Source of the DNA: Methyloversatilis universalis FAM5
Lineage (GTDB): Bacteria > Pseudomonadota > Gammaproteobacteria > Burkholderiales > Rhodocyclaceae
Direction: 5' to 3'
DNA length: 64,000 bases
Assembly: GCF_000214035.2 (NCBI RefSeq)
Contig: NZ_AFHG01000029.1
Location: 62,001 to 126,000, forward strand
In this document: positions 27,795 to 36,793 of the stretch, piece by piece
How the letters are laid out: each line of letters opens with the position of its first letter
Position numbering within the stretch: the first letter of the stretch is position 1
The notes under the pieces: generated by a model
Databases searched by the model: none
Told to the model about the DNA's origin: nothing
What the model saw: the letters and a program-made list of their open reading frames with translations, nothing else
Program-made: the position numbers and the translations under genes

Positions 27795-29024
27795 TCAGGC
27801 CGAACCTTCGAACACGATGCGCCAGCGGCCGTTTTCCTTCTGCCAGTACTGCTGCTTGCGCATCACGTTGGACAGCGCGTCGCTGCGATAGTCCTGTTCG
27901 AAGGTGACCACGACCACCGGATCGCGACCCGGATTGCGGAAGGTGCTCAGATTGCGCACGCCGACCTTGATCCATTGCTTGGTGACGAGTGCATCGCGCT
28001 TGCTGCGGGCAAAGGCGGCGAAGTCCTTGCCGTCGGCGCTGAACTTCGGCGAGTAGTGGGCGAGCAGGCGGTCCGGGTTGCGGCTTTCCCAGTCTACGCG
28101 CCACTGTTCCATCGCCCGGTTGAATTCGCTGCGCTCGGCCTGCCAGTCGTCCAGCGACAGCCACTCGACCTGATCGCTGATCACCACCGGCACCGGCGCC
28201 CCCTGCAGATAGCGGTTCAGCGCGAGGAAATCCGGATTCGCCAGCACCACGCAGCCGTCGGACGCACGCGGCGGGCGCGAGAAGGTGTCCGACGGCGTGC
28301 CGTGCAGCCAGATGCCGTGGCCGTTCTTGCCCTGCTTGCGGTCCCAGGCGTTCGGATAGTTGATCGGCAGGGCGCCTGCGCCATAGAAATCGGTCAGTCG
28401 TTCCGGCGGCAGGAAGCCGGTTACCTGATACACGCCGAGCGGCGTCTTCTTGTCGCCCTCGCGCGTCTTGTCGGTGCCGAGCCGGCCGTGCGACACATAC
28501 CAGTCCGCGACGAAACGCGGACGGCCATTCACGTTCTCGTACAGGTAGAGGCGGGAACGACGGGTGTCGACCACCACCGCGTGCCGCTGGTCGGCCGGCA
28601 TCTGCAGCAGATAGCGCGGCACGCTGTCGACCGGCGGCTTGTCGCGGTAGGCGCGGATGCGCACCACCGCCTCGTCGCGCAGATCGGCCAGCCTTTCGGC
28701 CGGCGCGTTCGGCGCATTGCCTATGGTGGTCAGCGCGCTGGCGCGGGCCAGCAGCAGATCGCCGCGGATCAGGTGGCCGAGCCGGAAGTTGGGCCAGATG
28801 CGGAGCAGGGCGTCGACCTGCTCCAGCGCGAGGTCCAGCCGCTTGTGCTCGATCTGCCGGAACACCTGCTCCAGCATCGGTTCCGGTCCGCTGTCCGAAT
28901 AGCGCACCGCGTCGCCCGACTGACCGGATCCGATGGCCAGCGGCACGCACAGCGACGACAGTAAAAGGGCGTTGCGCAGCACGCGCGCGAACGCGCGACT
29001 GCCCGGATGCTGCCACGCGCTCAT
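27795..29024 (-). CDS. L,D-transpeptidase (YkuD) with C-terminal NTF2-like domain
   Basis: Cell-wall enzyme that either cross-links peptidoglycan (3-3 bonds) or attaches proteins to it. The 409-residue protein has an N-terminal signal or anchor (LLLSSLCVPLAIG), a helical region, a YkuD domain (about 130-270) with the catalytic motif HGTPSDTFSRPPRASDGCVVL (His and Cys of the H...SxGC signature) and a C-terminal domain (about 290-409) resembling the NTF2-like tail seen in Cds6-type proteins. Its ATG overlaps the stop of the preceding TPR gene, whose product ends in a similar domain, so the two probably work together in the periplasm. Confidence 0.9.
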   Translation of the reverse strand: MSAWQHPGSRAFARVLRNALLLSSLCVPLAIGSGQSGDAVRYSDSGPEPMLEQVFRQIEHKRLDLALEQVDALLRIWPNFRLGHLIRGDLLLARASALTTIGNAPNAPAERLADLRDEAVVRIRAYRDKPPVDSVPRYLLQMPADQRHAVVVDTRRSRLYLYENVNGRPRFVADWYVSHGRLGTDKTREGDKKTPLGVYQVTGFLPPERLTDFYGAGALPINYPNAWDRKQGKNGHGIWLHGTPSDTFSRPPRASDGCVVLANPDFLALNRYLQGAPVPVVISDQVEWLSLDDWQAERSEFNRAMEQWRVDWESRNPDRLLAHYSPKFSADGKDFAAFARSKRDALVTKQWIKVGVRNLSTFRNPGRDPVVVVTFEQDYRSDALSNVMRKQQYWQKENGRWRIVFEGSA

Positions 29025-30139
29025 CCGCCGACCCGCTCCTGCTGGATGAGCCAGCGGCCATCGCGTTTCACCAGCGTCAGCGTCTTGGTGGCACTGGTCT
29101 TCAGGCCGACCGAACGGTAGTGCTGGCGGAAGCTCACGTCGGCGCGGTCGGTGCCGGCCGGTTTGATCCTGAAGCTCTCCACCTTTACCTCGATCGCACC
29201 CGGCTTCTCGATGCGCACACGGCGGTCACTTTCCCAGGCGCTGCGCGACTTTCCGTCCGGCACCTTGAAGTCGGCTGCGTAGTGGCCGAGGTAGCCCTTC
29301 ACGTCCTTGCGTGACCAGGCGGACGCCCAGTCCTCGACCGTGCGGGACAGTTCGGCTTCCGGCAGCGCATCCGCGGGCGGGGCCTGCACCGCGGCCTTGA
29401 CCGGCACCGCTGGCGCGGCCTGCGGTGCGCTCGGCTGGGCAGCGGCCGGTGCCGGCTTGGCCGGCGTCGGGGCCGGTGCAGCCACCTGCGGCGCGGGCGC
29501 GGGCGGCTTGGGCGCATCGGCCGGCTTGGCCGCCGGGGCCGCCGCCGCCGGCGGCTGCGGCGTCGGTGTTACCTGGGCCAGCGCCGACGGGCGGTGCTGG
29601 CCGCGGGCGCCGTTGCTCACCATTTCGCGGATCAGGTTCAGCTTGCTCTGGGCGCCGGCGTTCGACGAATCCAGCTGCAGCGCGCGGTCGTAGGCCTGGG
29701 TGGCCATGCGGGCGTAGATGTCGCCCAGGTTCTCGTGCGCCACCGCATAGCTCGGGTGGGTGCGGATCGCCATTTCAAGCGCGGTCTTGGCCTTTTCGTA
29801 CTGCTTCTGCTGTGCGTAGAGCACCGCGAGGTTGTTGTACGGCTCCGGCAGTTCCGGGTAATCCTCGGTCAGTTTCTGGAATACCGAGGTCGCTTCCGGG
29901 ATCTTGCCCAGTTCGGTCAGGATGAGACCCTTGAAGAAGCGGCCCTGCGGATCGCGCGGCCTCTGGGCGAGGAAGGCATCGATCTTTTCCAGCGCCTGCT
30001 GCGGCTGCTTCTGGCGCAGCAGCTGTTCGGCTTCCTGCACGCTGTTGGCGAAGGCCGGCGCGAGCGATACGCCGAGCATGAGCAGGCCGGCGAGCAGACG
30101 TGAGGCGAAGCGCGGGGCGGAGCGGGGCGAGAAGGCCAT
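29021..30139 (-). CDS. Periplasmic TPR protein with Pro/Ala linker and NTF2-like domain
   Basis: Exported protein of 372 residues. It has a signal peptide (LLAGLLMLGVSLAPAFA), at least three tetratricopeptide repeats (about 30-175; for example PYNNLAVLYAQQKQYEKAKTAL and AHENLGDIYARMA), a long Pro/Ala/Lys linker (about 195-265) able to span peptidoglycan, and a C-terminal domain (about 270-372) with W..AWSRKDVKGYLGHYAADF and GRWLIQQE. That domain resembles the end of the adjacent L,D-transpeptidase. The start is the ATG at 30139, just before the signal peptide; upstream in-frame codons are unlikely. The gene is divergent from cysS. Confidence 0.82.
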   Translation of the reverse strand: MAFSPRSAPRFASRLLAGLLMLGVSLAPAFANSVQEAEQLLRQKQPQQALEKIDAFLAQRPRDPQGRFFKGLILTELGKIPEATSVFQKLTEDYPELPEPYNNLAVLYAQQKQYEKAKTALEMAIRTHPSYAVAHENLGDIYARMATQAYDRALQLDSSNAGAQSKLNLIREMVSNGARGQHRPSALAQVTPTPQPPAAAAPAAKPADAPKPPAPAPQVAAPAPTPAKPAPAAAQPSAPQAAPAVPVKAAVQAPPADALPEAELSRTVEDWASAWSRKDVKGYLGHYAADFKVPDGKSRSAWESDRRVRIEKPGAIEVKVESFRIKPAGTDRADVSFRQHYRSVGLKTSATKTLTLVKRDGRWLIQQERVGG

Positions 30140-30289
30140 GTGATAGACTTTTTGGCGTGAATACGTCGTTTGACAACCCCGGATCTTATCAAGAAGGTGC
30201 CCCGGCGTCCTGCCGTTGCGCCTGATTCGGTTCGCCGCCCGCCCCAGCCGGGCCGTCCTCCAGCCGTTGCTCCGAAACCGTCCCCTGCC

Positions 30290-31669
30290 ATGCTCAAGAT
30301 CTACAACACCCTCGCCCGCGAAAAACAGGATTTCGTGCCGATCGAACCCGGCCGGGTGCGCATGTATGTGTGCGGCATGACGGTGTACGACTTCTGTCAT
30401 CTGGGCCATGCGCGGGTGATGGTGGTGTTCGACATGGTCACCCGCTGGCTGCGGGCCTCGGACTACACGGTGACCTACGTCCGCAACATCACCGACATCG
30501 ACGACAAGATCATCAGGCGGGCCGCCGAGAACGGCGAAACGATGCGGGCGCTGACCGACCGCTTCATCGCCGCCATGCACGAGGATGCCGATGCACTGGG
30601 CGTGCTGCGCCCGGACCACGAGCCGCGCGCCACCGAATTCGTGCCCCAGATGCAGACGCTGATCCAGCGGCTGGAAGCGAAGGGCCTGGCCTATCGCGCC
30701 GCCAGTGGCGACGTGAACTACAGCGTGCGCAAGTTCGACGGCTACGGAAAGCTGTCCGGCAAGTCGCTGGACGACCTGCGGGCCGGCGAGCGCGTGGACG
30801 TGATCGACGACAAGCAGGATCCGCTCGATTTCGTGCTGTGGAAGCACGCGAAGCCGGCCGAGCCGGCAGAGGCGAAGTGGGCGTCGCCCTGGGGCGATGG
30901 CCGTCCGGGCTGGCATATCGAATGCTCGGCCATGAGCTCGCAGCTGCTCGGCGACCGGTTCGACATCCACGGCGGCGGCGCCGACCTGCAGTTCCCGCAC
31001 CACGAGAACGAGATCGCCCAGAGCGAGGGCGCGCACGGCCACACCTTCGTCAACTACTGGATGCACAACGGTTTCGTGCGGGTCGATGACGAGAAGATGT
31101 CGAAGTCGCTCGGCAATTTCTTCACCATCCGCGAGGTGCTGCAGAAGTACGACCCGGAAGTCGTGCGCTTCTTCATCCTGCGCGCCCACTACCGCAGCCC
31201 GCTGAACTATTCCGACGCCCACCTCGACGACGCGCGCGGTGCGCTCACCCGTCTGTACACCACATTGAAGAATGTGCCGCCCGCCGCCTGTCAGCCTGAC
31301 TGGAACACGCCGGCCGGCAGCCGTTTCCGCGCCGCGATGGACGATGACTTCAACACCGCCGAGGCGCTGGCGGTGCTGTTCGAACTGTCGAACGAAGCCA
31401 ACCGCGGCAATGACGCAGCGGTGGCCGGTGAGCTGCGGGCCCTGGCCGGCGTGCTCGGTCTGCTGGAACGATCTCCGGAAGACTTCCTCAAAGGGCGTGC
31501 ACAGGCCGGCGGTCTGGACGACGCGCAGATCGAGGCACTGATCGCCCAGCGTGTTGCCGCCAAGAAGGCGCGCGACTTCGCGACCGCGGACCGGGTGCGC
31601 GACGAGCTGAAACAGCAAGGCATCATTCTGGAAGATTCCGCCGCTGGAACGACCTGGCGACGGGAGTGA
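30290..31669 (+). CDS. cysS: Cysteinyl-tRNA synthetase
   Basis: Class I synthetase charging tRNA-Cys, 459 residues, the normal length. Zinc and active-site features are visible: CGMTVYD (Cys28 region), the HIGH-type [10 protein letters not shown] and H zinc ligands around WHIECSAMS and [14 protein letters not shown], and KMSKS as EKMSKSLGN. The ATG at 30290 precedes the universal [11 protein letters not shown] start; the longer upstream reading frame is non-coding leader. A possible promoter region lies in the 150 bases shared with the divergent TPR gene, but no clear pair of hexamers was found. Confidence 0.96.
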   Translation: MLKIYNTLAREKQDFVPIEPGRVRMYVCGMTVYDFCHLGHARVMVVFDMVTRWLRASDYTVTYVRNITDIDDKIIRRAAENGETMRALTDRFIAAMHEDADALGVLRPDHEPRATEFVPQMQTLIQRLEAKGLAYRAASGDVNYSVRKFDGYGKLSGKSLDDLRAGERVDVIDDKQDPLDFVLWKHAKPAEPAEAKWASPWGDGRPGWHIECSAMSSQLLGDRFDIHGGGADLQFPHHENEIAQSEGAHGHTFVNYWMHNGFVRVDDEKMSKSLGNFFTIREVLQKYDPEVVRFFILRAHYRSPLNYSDAHLDDARGALTRLYTTLKNVPPAACQPDWNTPAGSRFRAAMDDDFNTAEALAVLFELSNEANRGNDAAVAGELRALAGVLGLLERSPEDFLKGRAQAGGLDDAQIEALIAQRVAAKKARDFATADRVRDELKQQGIILEDSAAGTTWRRE

Positions 31670-31690
31670 CATGGGGTTTGGCCGCAAGAC

Positions 31691-32419
31691 ATGCGTGCGA
31701 TCACGATCAAGGCAGCGTGGAACGGCCACAGCGATTGCGAAGGGTGCAGCATCCGTCGTTCGGTGCTGTTTGCCGATCTGGTCGAGGCCGATTTCGCGCT
31801 GCTGCATGACCAGATAGACGACCTGGACTACCCGTCCGGGTCGGTCATCTACCATGCCGGCGCGCACGGTGACTGGCTGTTTACGGTGCGAGCAGGCGCG
31901 GTCAAGCTGGTGCGCTACAGCACCGACGGCAACCAGCGCATCCTGCGCATCCTCCGGCCGGGCGACGTGTGCGGGCTGGAGGCGCTGGTCCGGCCCGGCT
32001 ATGACCACACCGCGATCACGCTGGCGCCGGTCAAGCTGTGCCGCATCCCGCGCACGCTGATCGAGCGGCTGAACCGCGAAACCCCCCGCCTGCAGAAGCC
32101 GCTGCTCGAACACTGGTACGCCGCACTGGCCGAAGCCGACGCCTGGCTGGCCGAGCTGGCGGCGGGTCATGCCGACGTGAAGACCCGGGTCGCGCGGCTG
32201 CTGATGCGCCTGCGCACTGCCGAGGCCCCGGACCGGGTGATCCGGCTCAGCCTCGAGGATTTCGGCGCCATCCTCGGCGTCGCTCCGGAATCGGCCAGCC
32301 GCGCGCTGGGTGTATTGCGTCGCAGCAAGCTGCTGTCCGACGCGGAAAGCCGCTACCACTGGCGGATTGATTCTTCAGGCCTGGCCGCTCTTCTTGCGGC
32401 GCAAGATCAGGAAAACTGA
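31691..32419 (+). CDS. Crp/Fnr-family regulator, FNR-like with an incomplete cysteine set
   Basis: Transcription regulator of 242 residues: N-terminal cap, cyclic-nucleotide-like beta roll (about 45-125) and a C-terminal winged helix. The recognition helix reads PESASRALGVL, where E-x-x-S-R is the FNR rule for TTGAT-N4-ATCAA sites. Compared with E. coli FNR, the N-terminal C-x2-C is present (C16, C19), and C117 in KLCRIP aligns with the central cluster ligand, but the third N-terminal cysteine is Val25. Whether it still holds an iron-sulfur cluster is therefore open. It is 21 bases after cysS and upstream of pckG. Confidence 0.85.
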   Translation: MRAITIKAAWNGHSDCEGCSIRRSVLFADLVEADFALLHDQIDDLDYPSGSVIYHAGAHGDWLFTVRAGAVKLVRYSTDGNQRILRILRPGDVCGLEALVRPGYDHTAITLAPVKLCRIPRTLIERLNRETPRLQKPLLEHWYAALAEADAWLAELAAGHADVKTRVARLLMRLRTAEAPDRVIRLSLEDFGAILGVAPESASRALGVLRRSKLLSDAESRYHWRIDSSGLAALLAAQDQEN

Positions 32420-32492
32420 TTGTTTGTTGCGTAATGCAATGCCTTTCGCGGGCAGGGGCGGGTGCGTCCGCCCAAATCGCATCATTCGTGAC

Positions 32493-32511
32493 TCTTATAG
32501 CAGACATAAGA
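32493..32511. repeat. Inverted repeat upstream of pckG (possible operator)
   Basis: TCTTAT-N7-ATAAGA, perfect six-base arms, in the 267-base gap between the FNR-like gene and pckG, about 175 bases before the pckG ATG. The same gap contains TTGC-N5-GCAA at about 32434. I can assign no regulator to either. Confidence 0.45.
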
Positions 32512-32686
32512 CACGGTTATGGTTAAAGTGCCACTTCCGCAAGGATGACCGCAGGCGCAGTCGGCGGTCAGCAGGGTCCGACGCATACACCTACCCGGTG
32601 GATGCCGAGTCTGTTTCAACCGTCGAACCGGGACGGCAATGGTTACCACCCTTGTCCGATTCCGGTGGATTTTGGAGAGCGTCGCA

Positions 32687-34552
<1,866 letters not shown>

Positions 34553-34560
34553 TGGCGACG

Positions 34561-34585
34561 CAGGTCGCGGGGGTGCCGCGACCTG
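34561..34585 (+). other. Perfect 10-bp hairpin downstream of pckG
   Basis: CAGGTCGCGG / CCGCGACCTG around a five-base loop, eight bases after the pckG stop and 26 bases before the real terminator. It has no T run of its own and may protect the 3' end of the mRNA. Confidence 0.6.
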
Positions 34586-34610
34586 CTGCACACGCCGCAC
34601 AGACCGTTTC

Positions 34611-34640
34611 AAAGCCCGCTCCGGCGGGCTTTTTTCTTTT
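34611..34640 (+). terminator. Rho-independent terminator of pckG
   Basis: AAAGCCCGC / GCGGGCTTT with a four-base loop followed by T-rich sequence. It isolates pckG from the cobalamin riboswitch transcript. Confidence 0.92.
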
Positions 34641-34709
34641 CCGCGACACGAGCGCTCCGCATTCGCCGGTGCACCCGGGCTTGACCCGGCGCTTCCCGAT
34701 CGCATACCC

Positions 34710-34919
34710 TGCGCACGCCTCAGGTGCCCCGCGCGGCTGTCGTCGCAAGGGGTGAAACGGGAAGTCCGGTGCGCATGACCGCCTCACGGTGATGCAATTC
34801 CGGCGCTGCCCCCGCAACGGTAAGCGAGTCGTAGCGCTCCATTCAGCCACTGTGCCCCACGCACGGGAAGGCGGATCGCACACACCCCCTCGCAAGCCCG
34901 GAGACCGGCCTGGCGCGCA
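34710..34919 (+). promoter_or_regulatory. Cobalamin riboswitch (AdoCbl class)
   Basis: All core blocks of the B12 element occur in order: GGTGAAACGGGAAGTCCGGT (from 34751), GCGCTGCCCCCGCAACGGTAA (34804-34824), CAGCCACTG (34844-34852), ACGGGAAGGCGG (34863-34874) and AAGCCCGGAGACCGGCC (34894-34910). A closing P1 can form between 34710-34714 (TGCGC) and 34915-34919 (GCGCA). The 177 bases from here to the first gene hold no terminator with a T run. A GCCGGC / GCCGGC hairpin (35061-35079) sits just before the GGAG site, hinting at control of translation. Binding of cobalamin should switch the downstream operon off. Confidence 0.95.
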
Positions 34920-35096
34920 AGGTCTTTCGACCTTCGGACCGATGGCTGCGGTGGGCGGCCTGGGGCGCATGCGTTCGTTCGGCCGCCACGCGGCCGTCAT
35001 ATTCCGTTCCTGTGCGTTTCTCGCGCGGCCTGCCGCGTGCCATCGGATTTTCTGCTTTTCGCCGGCGGGTGATGCCGGCAATGCACGGAGATCTGC

Positions 35097-35915
35097 ATGC
35101 GTAACTCACTGACCCCCCTGATCGCTCTGGCCGGCCTCGCGCTGGCGCCTTCCGCCCACGCCGGTCCGTTCGCGCCGGCAGCCGGCAGCCCCGGCTCCAC
35201 CGCCCTTCACAAGGACAGCAGTGCGTTTGTCCAGTGGGCCACCGGCTATCGCGACTACCAGCCGGGCCCCAACGTGGACGCCGCCTGGAAAAACCCGGCC
35301 AAGGGTCTGGGCAAGGCCGAAGGCACGTCCACCGACGTGGTGGTGCTGGGCGATGGCGGGCGCATCACGCTCACTTTCGACGGCTACATCACCAACGGTG
35401 CCGGCGCCGATTTCGCGGTGTTCGAGAACAGCTTCAGCAACACCTTCCTCGAACTGGCTTTCGTCGAAGTGTCGTCCAACGGCACCGATTTCTTCCGCTT
35501 CCCGAACTACTCCTTCACCGCCAGCCCGGTGTCCGGCTTCGGCACCATCGATCCGACCAATATCGATGGCCTGGCCGGCAAGTACCGCCAGGGCTACGGC
35601 ACGCCCTTGGATCTGGACCAGCTGAGCGGCATCGCCGGGCTGGACGTGAACAGGGTGCAGTACGTGCGCCTGATCGACGTCGTCGGCAACGGCTCGACCT
35701 TCGACAGCTACCCGGCCGCCTACGGCGGTCCGCACCCGATCTACGACCCGTACCCGACCTCGGGCAGCAGCGGCTTCGACCTCGACGCGGTGGGCGTCAT
35801 CCACTACGCCGCCTTCGCCGCCCAGACACCGCCGGTGCCCGAACCGTCGCAGTGGGCGATGTACGCCGCCGCGCTGGGCCTGCTGTCCGTCGTCATCCGC
35901 CGTCACCGCGCCTGA
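35097..35915 (+). CDS. PEP-CTERM surface protein in a cobalamin-controlled operon
   Basis: A 272-residue exported protein with a signal peptide ([15 protein letters not shown]), a beta-rich body with [22 protein letters not shown] and [25 protein letters not shown], and a C-terminal PEP-CTERM signal ([26 protein letters not shown]). The body resembles a family of predicted cell-surface proteins also found in Bacteroidetes; I cannot assign a fold. It is the first gene after the B12 riboswitch, with GGAG six bases before the ATG. Its position with a DUF4465 protein and a BtuB-like receptor suggests a role in capturing corrinoids at the surface. That role is inferred from context only. Confidence 0.85.
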   Translation: MRNSLTPLIALAGLALAPSAHAGPFAPAAGSPGSTALHKDSSAFVQWATGYRDYQPGPNVDAAWKNPAKGLGKAEGTSTDVVVLGDGGRITLTFDGYITNGAGADFAVFENSFSNTFLELAFVEVSSNGTDFFRFPNYSFTASPVSGFGTIDPTNIDGLAGKYRQGYGTPLDLDQLSGIAGLDVNRVQYVRLIDVVGNGSTFDSYPAAYGGPHPIYDPYPTSGSSGFDLDAVGVIHYAAFAAQTPPVPEPSQWAMYAAALGLLSVVIRRHRA

Positions 35916-35941
35916 AGCGCGCCGCACAGGGAATTCCGCAC

Positions 35942-36730
35942 ATGAACATCCGCATGCTTGCCTGCGCCCTTGGCGCGTTCGCCCTCAGCCAGTCGGCCAC
36001 TGCCGCGGTCGAGGTCTCGACCTTCGACGATCTGGCACTGAGTCCGGAAAGCCATTTCTTCCCGAAGGTGTCCACGACCTTCACCAGCGGTGCCGCCACC
36101 TTCAATCACGGCTTCAACGACTGGGGCGGTGACTGCTGCCATACCGACTGGGTGTATTCCAACCGCACCGACACCACCACCGAGGGCTATCTGAACCAGC
36201 ACAGCGCCATCGCCGGCGGCGGCGCCCAGGGCTCGGCGAATTACGCGGTGGCCAATGCCGGCGCGCCGGTGGCCACCTTCGCCGCACCGGTCACCGTGCT
36301 GGGCGCCTTCTTCACCAACAGCACCTACGCCGCGCTGTCCATGCTCAATGGCGACGGCTTCGCCAAGCGTTTCGGCGGCGAGGATGGCCGTGATGCCGAC
36401 TGGTTCATGCTCACCGTGACCGGCCTCGACAGCGTCGGCCGCCACACCGGCAGCGTGGATTTCATGCTGGCGGATTATCGCTACGCCAATGGCGCCGACG
36501 ACTACATCGTGACCGACTGGCGCTGGCTGGATCTGAGCGGGCTGGGCACCGTGAGCGGCCTGCAGTTCGCGTTGTCCTCCAGCGACAGTGGTCCCTTCGG
36601 CATGAATACGCCGGCCTATTTCGCGATGGACAGTCTCACGGTCGCTGCGGTGCCGGAACCGGAACAGGCGGCGCTGCTGCTGGCCGGTCTGGCGCTGGTG
36701 GGCGCGGTCGCCCGCCGTCGCATGGCCTGA
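35942..36730 (+). CDS. DUF4465 PEP-CTERM protein, cobalamin operon
   Basis: A 262-residue exported protein with a signal peptide (MLACALGAFALSQSATA) and a DUF4465 body: FNDWGGDCCHTDWVYSN, GYLNQHSAIAGGG, VLGAFFTNSTYAALSMLNGD, DWFMLTVTG and FMLADYRYANGADDYIVTDW, then LSSSDSGPFGMNTPAYFAMDSL. It ends with VPEPEQAALLLAGLALVGAVARRRMA, a PEP-CTERM signal. A CC pair (in GGDCCH) stands out as a possible disulfide or ligand. It starts 26 bases after the first PEP-CTERM gene. DUF4465 has no established biochemical function known to me. I infer a corrinoid-binding or receptor-accessory role from the riboswitch and btuB. Confidence 0.85.
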   Translation: MNIRMLACALGAFALSQSATAAVEVSTFDDLALSPESHFFPKVSTTFTSGAATFNHGFNDWGGDCCHTDWVYSNRTDTTTEGYLNQHSAIAGGGAQGSANYAVANAGAPVATFAAPVTVLGAFFTNSTYAALSMLNGDGFAKRFGGEDGRDADWFMLTVTGLDSVGRHTGSVDFMLADYRYANGADDYIVTDWRWLDLSGLGTVSGLQFALSSSDSGPFGMNTPAYFAMDSLTVAAVPEPEQAALLLAGLALVGAVARRRMA

Positions 36731-36793
36731 CGCCATGTCCTGAGGCATGCCCGGCGCTGCCCGTGGGGCGGCGCCGGTGCGGAGGCGATCTTC

